Shown here: piece after piece, positions 25,164-33,811 of the stretch
Numbering within the stretch: position 1 is the first letter of the stretch
How the letters are laid out: every line of letters starts with the position of its first letter
NCBI GenBank assembly: GCA_027307235.1
Contig: DAHUXH010000007.1
Coordinates: 124,001-188,000 of the forward strand
Direction of reading: 5' to 3'
Length of the DNA stretch: 64,000 bases
Source of the DNA: Vulcanimicrobiota bacterium
Lineage (GTDB): Bacteria; Vulcanimicrobiota; Vulcanimicrobiia; Vulcanimicrobiales; Vulcanimicrobiaceae
Translations under genes and position numbers: made by a program
Notes under the pieces: generated by a model
Seen by the model: the letters and a program-made list of their open reading frames with translations, nothing else
Told to the model about the DNA's origin: nothing
Databases searched by the model: none

Positions 25164-25762
25164 CCATGGTTGAGCAGCACCTGCCGCCGTATTTTGCGCA
25201 CGAATCGGCGTACATCGACGAACCGTGTGAGATCGGCGGCGGAACCAAGATTTGGCACTTCTCGCATGTCATGAAGAACAGCCGCATCGGGCGAAACTGC
25301 ACGATCGGCCAGAACGTGATGATCGGTCCAAGCGTGCGCATCGGCAACAACGTGAAAATACAGAACAACGTCTCGGTGTATGATGGCGTCGAACTCGAAG
25401 ACGACGTGTTTTGCGGACCCAGCATGGTGTTCACTAACGTCACGACGCCGCGATCCGGCACGCCGCGCAACACGCCGGCTGATTTTGCGCCGACGCTTGT
25501 CAAGCGCGGCGCGACGATCGGTGCGAATGCGACCATCGTCTGCGGAACGACCATCGGTGAATTTGGATTCGTGGGTGCGGGGGCGGTCGTCACGCATGAT
25601 GTCCCCGCCTATGCCATGGTCTACGGAAACCCCGCGCGCATTCATGGGTACGCCTGCGAATGCGGTGCCGCGCTGCGCTTTGATTTCGGGGTCGCACGCT
25701 GCGAGACGTGCCACCGCACGTATCTCAAACGAGAAGATGTCGTTGAAAGGATCGGAGTATGA
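25160..25762 (+). CDS. wbpD: Left-handed beta-helix N-acetyltransferase (WbpD type) with C-terminal zinc ribbon
   Basis: 200 residues, ATGA overlap with the previous gene. Hexapeptide repeats run from about residue 18 to 150 ([57 protein letters not shown]). [10 protein letters not shown] follows. WbpD acetylates the 3-amino group of UDP-GlcNAc(3N)A using acetyl-CoA. The tail adds C-x-C (CECG) and C-x-x-C (CETC) 15 residues apart, a small zinc-ribbon-like module of about 25 residues. The order of genes fits the pathway. Confidence 0.9.
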   Translation: MTMVEQHLPPYFAHESAYIDEPCEIGGGTKIWHFSHVMKNSRIGRNCTIGQNVMIGPSVRIGNNVKIQNNVSVYDGVELEDDVFCGPSMVFTNVTTPRSGTPRNTPADFAPTLVKRGATIGANATIVCGTTIGEFGFVGAGAVVTHDVPAYAMVYGNPARIHGYACECGAALRFDFGVARCETCHRTYLKREDVVERIGV

Positions 25763-26874
25763 TTCCCATCTTGGACCTCACCCGTCAATATCGGTTTCTC
25801 AAGAGGGAACTCGACGAAGCCATTGCGGACGTGCTGGCGAGTGGTCAATACATCAACGGCCCGAACGTCGTCGCGTTCGAGACGGAGATGGCCCGGTATA
25901 TCGGCACCGAACATGCGGTCGCGCTGAACTCCGGCACCGACGCGCTGCATCTGGCGCTGCGCGCGCTCGACATCGGCCCCGGCGACGAAGTGATCACGAC
26001 GCCGTTCACGTTCGTCGCCACGACCGAGGCGATCGGCATGGTTGGCGCGACGCCGGTCTTCGTCGACATCGATCCGCTCACATACAATCTGGATCCGGCT
26101 GAGATCGCAGCCGCGATCTCCCCGCGCACGCGTGCGATCTTGCCGGTGCATCTGTACGGCCTTCCGGCGGCGATGGATGAGATCATGGTCATCGCCGGAC
26201 GCCATCATCTGGCCGTCGTCGAGGATTGCGCGCAAGCCATCGGAGCGCGTATCGACCACCGGCGCGTCGGATCGATCGGGACGATTGGCGCCTTCAGTTT
26301 CTTTCCGTCGAAGAACTTGGGTGCGTACGGCGACGGCGGCATGGTCACGACCAGCGACGCCGGCTTGGCGATGCGGATTCGCGCGCTGCGTAGCCACGGC
26401 GGGCAGGTCAAGTACCATCACGACGAGCTCGGCGTCAACAGCCGCCTGGACGAGATTCAGGCCGCCATCCTGCGCGTGAAGCTGCCCTACCTGGACGAAT
26501 GGATCACGGGGCGGCGCGCCAACGCCGCGTGCTACAACGTCGCGCTTGACGCGTTGGAATCGGTCGACACACCGTACGAACCGGCCAATACGCAACACGT
26601 CTACCATCAGTACACGGTTCGCGTTCATGCCGACCGCGATCACATCGCCGCGCGGTTGCGCGATCGCGGGATTCAGACGATGGTCTACTATCCGATTCCG
26701 CTGCATCTGCAGAAGGTTCATGGCGAACTCGGATACGGTTTCGGCGATTTCCCGCAAGCAGAGCGCGCGGCGAGCGAGGTCTTGTCGTTGCCGATGTATC
26801 CCGAGTTGGACGACGACGACCGTCAGAACGTGGTCGACGCGCTCAACGACGCGCTCTCGCTCGCGCATTCATGA
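25759..26874 (+). CDS. wbpE: DegT/DnrJ/EryC1/StrS aminotransferase (WbpE type)
   Basis: 371 residues, ATGA overlap on both sides. PLP-enzyme landmarks: [13 protein letters not shown] (phosphate binding), [36 protein letters not shown] with the ring-stacking/N1 Asp, and [17 protein letters not shown] with the PLP Lys (about residue 186). WbpE transfers an amino group from glutamate to the 3-keto sugar made by WbpB. A second DegT-family enzyme at 39.2 kb differs in sequence and probably serves another sugar. Confidence 0.92.
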   Translation: MIPILDLTRQYRFLKRELDEAIADVLASGQYINGPNVVAFETEMARYIGTEHAVALNSGTDALHLALRALDIGPGDEVITTPFTFVATTEAIGMVGATPVFVDIDPLTYNLDPAEIAAAISPRTRAILPVHLYGLPAAMDEIMVIAGRHHLAVVEDCAQAIGARIDHRRVGSIGTIGAFSFFPSKNLGAYGDGGMVTTSDAGLAMRIRALRSHGGQVKYHHDELGVNSRLDEIQAAILRVKLPYLDEWITGRRANAACYNVALDALESVDTPYEPANTQHVYHQYTVRVHADRDHIAARLRDRGIQTMVYYPIPLHLQKVHGELGYGFGDFPQAERAASEVLSLPMYPELDDDDRQNVVDALNDALSLAHS

Positions 26875-27959
26875 CGATGCGCGTTCTCAGCGTGGTCGGT
26901 GCGCGCCCGCAGTTCGTCAAAGCTGCGCTGCTCAGTGCGGAGTTCGCGCGCCAAGGGATGGAAGAGGTGCTCGTCCACACCGGTCAGCACTACGACCCGT
27001 CGATGTCCGACGTCTTCTTCAGTGAACTGGAGTTGCCCGAGCCGCGTTACCGTCTCGGCGTCGGGTCGGCCAACCACGGCGCGCAAACCGGCGAGATGAT
27101 GAAGCGCCTGGAGGCCGTGGTGTTGGCTGAAAAACCGGATTCGATCGTCGTCTACGGCGATACCAACACCACGCTTGCGGGTGCGCTGGTCGGCTCGAAG
27201 TTGACGATTCCGACCGCGCATGTCGAGGCCGGGCTGCGTTCATTCAATCGGGCCATGCCCGAAGAGATCAATCGCGTCGTCGCCGACCACGTCTGCGATC
27301 TGCTCTTCGCGCCGAGTCTGCACGCCGCGCAGCAGCTGGCGAGCGAAGGCGTCACCAAAGGCGTTCACGTCGTCGGGGACCTCATGATCGACTTGGTCGT
27401 GAACGTCGCGCGCACGCTGCCGGCGCGCCCCGCGATTCTGGACCGATTCGGCGTGCAGCCGCGCGCCTATGGTGTCGCCACGATTCATCGGGCAGCCAAC
27501 ACCGACGACCACTCGCGGTTTGCGCAACTGATTGAAGGGCTGCGCCGCATCGACATGCCGATCGTCTTCGCGGTGCATCCGCGCACGCAGGCGCTCGCCA
27601 CCGCGCACGGTGTCGGCACCGGCGACAACATCATCGTGAGCGCTCCGCTCTCCTACGGCGAGATGATCGCGCTGATGAGCCGTGCGGCGATGATCTTCAC
27701 CGACTCCGGCGGCATGCAGAAGGAAGCCTTTGCGTTACGCGTGCCGTGCACGACGCTGCGTGAGGAGACGGAATGGCTCGACACGCTCGAGGACGGTTGG
27801 AATGCGCTTGCGGGATGCGATCCGGCGAAGATCGTCGCTTCGGTGCGGCGCGTCATGCCGATGCGTCAGAACAAGCCCCTCGCCGCAGGTGATGCGGCAC
27901 GTCAGATCGTCACCGTGCTGCAACGCCACCCGACGGTAGCGGAGATGGCGCTCGCGTGA
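26871..27959 (+). CDS. wbpI: UDP-N-acetylglucosamine 2-epimerase family (WbpI type)
   Basis: 362 residues starting at ATG 26871 (ATGA overlap) or ATG 26877. Hallmarks: [66 protein letters not shown], and near the end [11 protein letters not shown]. This GT-B-like fold epimerises C2 of UDP-HexNAc sugars. In this operon the expected substrate is UDP-GlcNAc(3NAc)A, giving UDP-ManNAc(3NAc)A, rather than plain UDP-GlcNAc. Its last 50 bases overlap the convergent glycosyltransferase gene. Confidence 0.9.
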   Translation: MTMRVLSVVGARPQFVKAALLSAEFARQGMEEVLVHTGQHYDPSMSDVFFSELELPEPRYRLGVGSANHGAQTGEMMKRLEAVVLAEKPDSIVVYGDTNTTLAGALVGSKLTIPTAHVEAGLRSFNRAMPEEINRVVADHVCDLLFAPSLHAAQQLASEGVTKGVHVVGDLMIDLVVNVARTLPARPAILDRFGVQPRAYGVATIHRAANTDDHSRFAQLIEGLRRIDMPIVFAVHPRTQALATAHGVGTGDNIIVSAPLSYGEMIALMSRAAMIFTDSGGMQKEAFALRVPCTTLREETEWLDTLEDGWNALAGCDPAKIVASVRRVMPMRQNKPLAAGDAARQIVTVLQRHPTVAEMALA

Positions 27960-29199
27960 GCGCCGCCGCCGGATTCACCGCCTCGTCGAGACGTTCGGAG
28001 AAGCGCTGCGCCAGATCGAGTGCGGTTGGAAGACCGGCTGCATCCGGTGCACGTTCATACATCCCCGCACGATAGCTCGCATGCGCGGCGCGCACGTTTC
28101 TGATCGCTTCGTCCACGCTCGATGCGAACCAGCCCAGACCGCGCCCTTCGATAAGCTCGCGTAAGGCGCTATTGGGCGGCCCGAACGCGAGAATCGGGCG
28201 GCGAGCTCCCATGTACTCGAGAAATTTGCTGCCGAGTTCGTGACCGGTCGAGCGGTCCATGTTGAGAAAGATCAACAAGGCCGCCGACTCGCGCTGCGCC
28301 CGCAACGCAAGCGGCCGCAGCACGACGCCGTGCTGCTCCACGATGGAGCCGACGCCCAGTTGGTGCGCGCAGGTGACGACGTTGTCGCTGTTCGCACCAT
28401 AGAAGTGGACGCGCGCCGCGAGGCCGGCCGCTTCGCCGCCTTCGCGCAATGCCGACAGCGCGGTGAAGAGCATCTCCGGGCTGCGTTGCCCGTCGTACAT
28501 CGATCCGGTGTAGCACAGATCGAAACCCGACGGGGAGACGTCGCCGAGTGCGTCCCACTCCGCGCTGTCGTATGCGTTGGGGATGACGTGCACGTCGGAG
28601 CGCCGGTGAAAGGCGCGCAACTGCGCGGCGATCGGTTCGGAGATCGTCGTGATCGTCGCGGCGCGCGCGATCAGCCGTCGCTCGCAGAGTTCCTCGAGTG
28701 CTTTTCGCACCGGTCCGCGCCGCACGTAGGCGTTGCCCGCCCATGGGTCGCGATAGTCGGCGATCCAGGGAAGACCGGAGACCCCCGCGAGCAACCCGCC
28801 GATGACGTGCGCCGAAGCGGGCATCGCCGTGCTGACGATCGCATCGAAACGTTCGTTGCGCAAAACGGCGGCGCCGCGAGCGAGCGCGTGCGGAATCCAG
28901 GGCGCGGTGCGATCAGGAAAGAGCAGCATCTCCTTCGCGCCACGCAGCATGCGCCGCAGCATCGCATGGTCCGGCGTGCCGCGCTCCGCGATCGAATCGC
29001 GAACGCGGCGCTCGAAGCTCGATCCCACGTGCCCGGTCGTGATCAAGCGCGCGGGAAAGGACGGCTGCGTGCAGGTCGCGGTCAGGCTGGTCACGTTCCA
29101 ACCGAATCTGGGCAGGTATCGCGCGAGGAACCCGGGGCGCTGCGCACCCGGCGAGGGTTCCGGCGGAAAGACGTACGTGATCAGGAGCACGTGCTTCAT
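27910..29199 (-). CDS. Glycosyltransferase, GT-B fold (family-4 like)
   Basis: 429 residues from ATG 29199, where the N-terminal strand MKHVLLITYVFPPEPSPGAQR (in part, VLLITYVFPPEP) begins. An upstream in-frame extension lacks any fold. WIADYRDPWAGNAYV and TTISEPIAAQL are typical of GT4 enzymes with the acceptor side. The C-terminal half has CYTGSMYDGQRSPEMLF, LLIFLNMDRSTGHELGSKFLEYMGARRPILAF (in part), where E of the E-x7-E motif sits in KFLEYMGA. It likely adds a sugar to the repeat unit on the cytoplasmic face. Overlaps wbpI tail-to-tail. Confidence 0.88.
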   Translation of the reverse strand: MKHVLLITYVFPPEPSPGAQRPGFLARYLPRFGWNVTSLTATCTQPSFPARLITTGHVGSSFERRVRDSIAERGTPDHAMLRRMLRGAKEMLLFPDRTAPWIPHALARGAAVLRNERFDAIVSTAMPASAHVIGGLLAGVSGLPWIADYRDPWAGNAYVRRGPVRKALEELCERRLIARAATITTISEPIAAQLRAFHRRSDVHVIPNAYDSAEWDALGDVSPSGFDLCYTGSMYDGQRSPEMLFTALSALREGGEAAGLAARVHFYGANSDNVVTCAHQLGVGSIVEQHGVVLRPLALRAQRESAALLIFLNMDRSTGHELGSKFLEYMGARRPILAFGPPNSALRELIEGRGLGWFASSVDEAIRNVRAAHASYRAGMYERAPDAAGLPTALDLAQRFSERLDEAVNPAAALTRAPSPLPSGGVAAR

Positions 29200-29314
29200 T
29201 ACCGCTAGTGTACGCCTGCGGCGGCGCGGCTTCCGCAGGCCGTTGGACCTCGATCGTTGGGACCTTTCACAGTCGCCCTTTCCGCCGCGTTCTGCGACCA
29301 TCGCGGTGAAGAGC

Positions 29315-30430
29315 ATGAGCCATCGCAAGAAGAAGGTCGCGCATCTCACCTCGGTGCACACGCCTGCCGACACGCGCATCACGTTTCGCGAATGCGCGAC
29401 GCTGGCGCTTGCGGGCTACGAAGTCGTGCTCATCGCGCCCGGTGCGGCCGGCGATCTTCCGCGCGGCGTGCGCTTGCGCAGCGTCGCTCCGGCGCGCACG
29501 CGTTTCGAGCGCATGACGCGAACGATGTGGCGTATCTATCGTGCAGCTCTCGACGAACGCGCCGACGTCTACCATTTCCACGACCCGGAACTGATCGCGG
29601 TCGGTCTTGCGCTGCGTGCGCGCGGCGCGCGCGTCATCTTCGACGTGCATGAAGACATCCCAGTGGACATCCGCTACAAGAACTGGATTCCGGCGTGGCT
29701 GCGCCCGATGATCGCCGCCGGATCGCGCATCGCGCTGCACGCCGTACAAGGGTGGTACAGCGCGATCGTCACCGCAACGCCCGCCATCGCGCGGAATTTT
29801 CCGCGCGGCCGCACCGTCGTCGTGTGCAATTATCCGTCGCTCGAAGAGCTGCGCGCCGGCGAATCGGACTTCGAAAAACGGCCTCGCGCTGTCGCGTACC
29901 TAGGCAATATCACGGCGTTGCGCGGCGCGGCCGAGATGGTCGCGGCGCTGACGTCGGCGCAGATGGCGCCCGACATCCGCCTGATGCTGGCGGGCCGCTT
30001 CGAAGACGACGAGCTGGAACAGCGCCTGCGCGCGCTGCCGGCATGGCGTCATGTCGAGTTCAGCGGATGGTGCGCTCGCTCGAACGTGCCGCGCCTGTTG
30101 AGCAGCGTGCGCGCCGGGCTGCTGGTGCTGCAGCCGGCATCGAGTTTCGAGGACTCGATGCCGACCAAACTCTACGAATATTTGGGCGCCGGTCTTCCGG
30201 TGGTGGTCTCGCGTTCGTTGAATTGCAGTGCGATCGTGCATGAGTTCGACTGCGGACTGGCGGTCGATCCATGCGACGTCGACGCGATCGCGCAGGCGGT
30301 GACGTTTTTGGTGAATCATCCGGACGCGGCGCAAGCCATGGGCGCCCGAGGACGGCGCTTCGTGATGGAACGCTGCCAATGGAACAACGAGGCGAAGAAG
30401 TTGACGCAGCTCTACGCCGAGATCGCGTGA
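29315..30430 (+). CDS. Glycosyltransferase, GT-B fold
   Basis: 371 residues from ATG 29315; a GTG 9 bases earlier is possible. N-terminal features: VAHLTSVHTPADTRI, YEVVLIAPG, VYHFHDPELI and DVHEDIPVDIRYK, the last two typical of GT4 sequences acting on capsular chains. C-terminal donor domain: VAYLGNITALRGAAEMV, LLVLQPASSFEDSMPTKLYEYLGAGLPVVVS (in part). It uses an NDP-sugar donor. The gene overlaps the next glycosyltransferase by 4 bases (GTGA) and is divergent from the previous one, with a 115-base shared promoter gap. Confidence 0.88.
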   Translation: MSHRKKKVAHLTSVHTPADTRITFRECATLALAGYEVVLIAPGAAGDLPRGVRLRSVAPARTRFERMTRTMWRIYRAALDERADVYHFHDPELIAVGLALRARGARVIFDVHEDIPVDIRYKNWIPAWLRPMIAAGSRIALHAVQGWYSAIVTATPAIARNFPRGRTVVVCNYPSLEELRAGESDFEKRPRAVAYLGNITALRGAAEMVAALTSAQMAPDIRLMLAGRFEDDELEQRLRALPAWRHVEFSGWCARSNVPRLLSSVRAGLLVLQPASSFEDSMPTKLYEYLGAGLPVVVSRSLNCSAIVHEFDCGLAVDPCDVDAIAQAVTFLVNHPDAAQAMGARGRRFVMERCQWNNEAKKLTQLYAEIA

Positions 30431-31425
30431 GCATCACCGCGGTCGTCGCGACCTTCAACGAAGTCGCGCACATCGGCCGTTGTCTCGACGGGTTGCTCTC
30501 GCAACACGGGCTCGACGAAGAACTCGAGATTCTCGTTATCGACGGCATGAGCACCGACGGCACCGCGCATGTGGTGCGCGGGTTCGCGGAGTTCGGCAGC
30601 AAGATCCGGCTCTTGGAAAACCCGTACCGCTTGCAAGTTCACGCATGGAACATGGCGCTGCGCGAGGCGCGCGGAGAGTATTTTGCCATGATCCTGGCGC
30701 ACGCCGACTATAGCCCGACCTACTTCGCTTCGTGCTTGGACGTGATGCGGCGCACCGGCGCCGGCGCGGTCGGCGGGGTGCAACGGTCGCACGGGGAGGG
30801 CGCGCTCGGCCGCGCGATCGCCTGGTGCATGTCGTCGTCATTCGGGGTGGGCAACGCGCGCTTCCGCTTCGCGCAGCAAGAAGAGGAAAGCGACACCGTC
30901 TTCAGCATCTTCACCCGCTGCGCGACGCTGCGGGACGTCGGCGGGTATGACGAGCGCATTCCGTTTGACGAGGATGCCGACCTCAACTACCGGCTGCGGC
31001 GCATCGGCGTGAAATTGGTGGTCTCGCCGCGCATCGGCGTGCGCTATCACGTACGCCATTCGCTGCGTGCGCTCGCGCTGCAGATGTTCCGCTATGGCTA
31101 CTGGCGACGCTTCACGCAGATCAAGCACGGAGAGCGCGTTCCGCTGCGGGTGTATGCACCGGCAGTGCTGGTTGCGGGACTCGTGCTCTCGGCGGCGGCG
31201 GCGTTCACGCCGCTGCGTGCGTTCGCTGCGATCGTGCCGCTGCTCTACGCGCTCTTCGTCGCCGCGGCGGTCGTGCGGGCGTGGAAAGCGCTGCACGCGC
31301 TTGCCCTGCTCGTGCCTGCGGTGCTGGTGACCATGCACCTGGCGTACGGCATCGGGTGGTGGAACGGCTTGTTCAGGCTTGGTCGATGGCCTCGCGATAG
31401 ACGCGCTCGTATCCCTGCGCGTTGA
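30427..31425 (+). CDS. Glycosyltransferase family 2 with C-terminal membrane helices
   Basis: 332 residues from GTG 30427, overlapping the previous stop as GTGA. GT-A fold: ITAVVATFNEVAHIGRCLDGLL, then EILVIDGMSTDGTAHVV with the nucleotide-binding Asp, and a D-x-D-like YDERIPFDEDADLNYRL. After residue 240 there are about three hydrophobic segments (PAVLVAGLVLSAAAAF, IVPLLYALFVAAAVV, LHALALLVPAVLVTMHLAYG), so it is membrane bound. It extends lipid-linked repeat units. The gene end overlaps the convergent GT4 gene by 53 bases. Confidence 0.9.
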   Translation: MSITAVVATFNEVAHIGRCLDGLLSQHGLDEELEILVIDGMSTDGTAHVVRGFAEFGSKIRLLENPYRLQVHAWNMALREARGEYFAMILAHADYSPTYFASCLDVMRRTGAGAVGGVQRSHGEGALGRAIAWCMSSSFGVGNARFRFAQQEEESDTVFSIFTRCATLRDVGGYDERIPFDEDADLNYRLRRIGVKLVVSPRIGVRYHVRHSLRALALQMFRYGYWRRFTQIKHGERVPLRVYAPAVLVAGLVLSAAAAFTPLRAFAAIVPLLYALFVAAAVVRAWKALHALALLVPAVLVTMHLAYGIGWWNGLFRLGRWPRDRRARIPAR

Positions 31426-32530
31426 TGGCCCACGTCAGATGCTCGCGCGCATAGGCGCGAGCATTGGAACCGATCGCTTCGCGCAGACCACAGTCGCGTC
31501 GCAGTTCTTCGAGTGCGCTTGCGAGGGCGGTGACGTCGCCGGGCTCGATCAACATGCCGGTCGTGCGGTGCGTGATAATCTCCGGAATGCCGCCGACGGT
31601 CGAGGCGATCACCGCGCGGCCGGCCAGCATCGCCTCGCAGATGACGTTGGGCATGCCTTCGTTGTACGAGGGCAGCACGACGACGTCGGCGGCGCTGAAC
31701 AACGCGGCAACGCCCTCTTGATCGAGCGATCCCAGCAGTCGAAGGTCGACGCCGCGCTCGCGTGCGTAATCGGCCAACATCGTCGCTTGCGGACCGCTGC
31801 CCGCGAGCGCGATGACCGGACGGTTGCACGGCTCCATCATCGACGCTGCCGACACCAGATCGAACACGCCTTTGGTGCGTACGATGTTTCCGGCAAACGC
31901 TGCCACGAAGCGATCGCAGGGCAGATCGAAGCGTTCGCGTACGTCGCGTGCGTCGCGCGGATGAAACACGCGCTCGTCCGCGCCGTTCATGACGATCGTA
32001 ACGTCACGTTCCTCGATCTCCTGCACGCGCCGCCGAATGAAATCGCTGACGGCGGTGACGCGCGTCGCCTTGGCGATCGCTTCCGACGCGGCCCGGCGCA
32101 GTCCGTTGCGGTGCAGCGGCCACCGGTAGGCGTCGCTGCCGTGAGCCGTGACGACCGTCGGCACATGCTGCCGCACCGCGACGTGTCCGCACGGGAGCAA
32201 GAAATTGGCGTGAAGCACGTCGGGGCGGAAGCATTCGATCTCGCGCGCGAGCGCGCGGTCGACCTGCATGGGCAGATATTCCAGACCGATCATGCGCGGC
32301 GGCACGATCGCTCGAATGGTGCGCACCGCGATGCCTTGGACCTCTTCGAAGGGCGGCACCGCACGATACGCGCGCCACTTCGCTCCGATCGGCGGTGCGT
32401 GCGGGACGATGCGAACGACTTCGACCTCGTGACCGCGCTCCCGCAGCGCCTGCGCGCTGCGTAGAATGAAGATGCCCGCGGTCGGCGACTCTTTGGATGG
32501 AAAATCTTTGGGAAAGATGAGGATGCGCAT
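31373..32530 (-). CDS. Glycosyltransferase family 4 (GT-B)
   Basis: 385 residues from ATG 32530, which shares bases with the previous stop (TGATG). MRILIFPKDFPSKESPTAG opens the fold; HANFLLPCG, VVTAHGSDAYRWPL and VTAVSDFIRRRV are typical acceptor-domain strands. The donor domain has FAGNIVRTKGVFDLV, LAGSGPQATML, VVLPSYNEGMPNVICEAMLAGRAVIA (in part, the E-x7-E motif lies in EGMPNVICEA) and VGGIPEII. It uses an NDP-sugar donor. Translationally coupled to the secreted glycoside-hydrolase-like gene upstream on the same strand. Confidence 0.92.
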   Translation of the reverse strand: MRILIFPKDFPSKESPTAGIFILRSAQALRERGHEVEVVRIVPHAPPIGAKWRAYRAVPPFEEVQGIAVRTIRAIVPPRMIGLEYLPMQVDRALAREIECFRPDVLHANFLLPCGHVAVRQHVPTVVTAHGSDAYRWPLHRNGLRRAASEAIAKATRVTAVSDFIRRRVQEIEERDVTIVMNGADERVFHPRDARDVRERFDLPCDRFVAAFAGNIVRTKGVFDLVSAASMMEPCNRPVIALAGSGPQATMLADYARERGVDLRLLGSLDQEGVAALFSAADVVVLPSYNEGMPNVICEAMLAGRAVIASTVGGIPEIITHRTTGMLIEPGDVTALASALEELRRDCGLREAIGSNARAYAREHLTWAINAQGYERVYREAIDQA

Positions 32531-33708
32531 CACTTGAAGGCGATCACGCCCTGCAGCGGTTGAAGTGTCGAAGGCGGCGCGACGTCGTCGACGGAGACCG
32601 TTCCACCATCGAAGATGCCCGACCCGTGCAGCGTCAACGTGCGCGAGTAGCCGGTCAACGGAGCCGCGCGCGTCGCGGAACTGTCGGGGTTGACGGCGGC
32701 AATGCAGCCGCCCTGCGCGCGACCGTTGATGAAACACGCGCGATACGCGCGCGCGTAGATGCCCGACGGCATGCGCAGCGCATCGACGCTGGCGACGTCG
32801 CGCCGGATCGGATCGCGCGCGACGAGCAGGCTTTCGGGCATGACGTGACCGCCCGAAGCGGTGTGGTAATACTCCCACAGCACGCTCGTGTCCAGATCGT
32901 AGCTCAACAGGAACGAGGCGTACACGAACATGCGCGACGCGTCGGCTTGCTCTGCTGGCGTGAGGTCCCGGCCGTAACAGAAGAAATACTTGCGTTCGCG
33001 CGCCATGCGCAGTTCGGTGTCTTCAGTGGCCGTCCATTGCCAGCCGCTCACGCGATGATCGGCCGCCAGTTGCGCGTAGCACTCTTCCATCATGCCGCCG
33101 ATCGCGCTTGCGTTGAGCGCGATCTCCGGCGCGATTTCGTGACCGTTGAAGTCTTCGAGACCGTTGTAGATGACCGGATACCCAAGCCGGCGTTGCGCGT
33201 CGATCGTCGCGCTCAGCCATGCCTCCATGCTGAAGCCGCAGGGCCGATCGGCATAGGCGTCGCCGACCGCTTCGTCTTCGAAGACCGCGTCGAAGTGGCC
33301 ACCGCTCTGATGCGCGTCGACGAACTGCCGCCACAAGCGAACGATTGCGGGAGCGGCGGGATTCATCAGCACGAGTCCCGGGTAGCGCCCGTTGCCGGCG
33401 TTCACGCGAGCGCCCGCGCAATCGTGCGCGAAGGTCGATTCGTCGGAGGTAAAGAGCGGATCGCCCGGCATCGTGCGGTGCGGGTTGCTGTAGAGGATCG
33501 TGCGCACGCCGAGCGCGGCCAGAGTTCCGGATTCAGGTACGCCGGTCTCCGCCCATGAAAGCCAGCGTGCGGCGATCGGAGCGGGCACGTTCTTCGTTCC
33601 GGCGTAGCCGCCGAAGTAGTCGGCGGTCTGCACGTGAGCCGGCGCGGCGCCCACGAGCGCGCCCGCGAGGAGCGCCGTGCAGCAGACAGACATCTTCACC
33701 GTCTTCAT
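32530..33708 (-). CDS. Secreted putative glycoside hydrolase-like protein
   Basis: 392 residues with a signal peptide (CCTALLAGALVGAAPAHVQ). The body is one domain that reads like a TIM-barrel: ADYFGGYAGTKNV, VRTILYSNPHRTM, FAHDCAGARV, HFDAVFEDEAVGD, YPVIYNGLEDFNG, MMEECYAQ and MFVYASFLLSYDLDTSV. Acidic residues at the ends of successive strands (Asp/Glu in FEDE, Glu in NGLED, Glu-Glu in MEEC) are candidate catalytic groups. It resembles the C-terminal half of the next gene throughout, so the two are paralogues. Location inside the polysaccharide locus suggests it trims or cuts the exported polymer. Family not named with confidence. Confidence 0.75.
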   Translation of the reverse strand: MKTVKMSVCCTALLAGALVGAAPAHVQTADYFGGYAGTKNVPAPIAARWLSWAETGVPESGTLAALGVRTILYSNPHRTMPGDPLFTSDESTFAHDCAGARVNAGNGRYPGLVLMNPAAPAIVRLWRQFVDAHQSGGHFDAVFEDEAVGDAYADRPCGFSMEAWLSATIDAQRRLGYPVIYNGLEDFNGHEIAPEIALNASAIGGMMEECYAQLAADHRVSGWQWTATEDTELRMARERKYFFCYGRDLTPAEQADASRMFVYASFLLSYDLDTSVLWEYYHTASGGHVMPESLLVARDPIRRDVASVDALRMPSGIYARAYRACFINGRAQGGCIAAVNPDSSATRAAPLTGYSRTLTLHGSGIFDGGTVSVDDVAPPSTLQPLQGVIAFK

Positions 33709-33773
33709 GTACCCAGAAAGACGAGAAGATGTCTGCCTGCCGCTGTCCCGCCCACGCGGGCGGTAGTCCTAGG

Positions 33774-33789
33774 CCTCTAGTACTAGAGG
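33774..33789. repeat. 16-base perfect palindrome between the two hydrolase-like genes
   Basis: CCTCTAGTACTAGAGG is a perfect inverted repeat. On the minus strand it follows a weaker GGAGCC / GGCTCC hairpin that starts at the stop of the larger gene. Neither has a T-run. It could be an attenuating or processing hairpin, or an operator for the smaller gene. Confidence 0.5.
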
Positions 33790-33811
33790 AGCCCCTCCCC
33801 CCGACAGGCTC

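Noticed and set aside
25642-26868. 408-codon minus-strand frame opposite the WbpD and WbpE-type genes
   Set aside because: Same shadow composition, and the plus strand carries two clear enzymes with all motifs.
33709-33811. Possible riboswitch upstream of the smaller hydrolase-like gene
   Set aside because: Several hairpins exist, but I could not match them to any known aptamer core such as GEMM.
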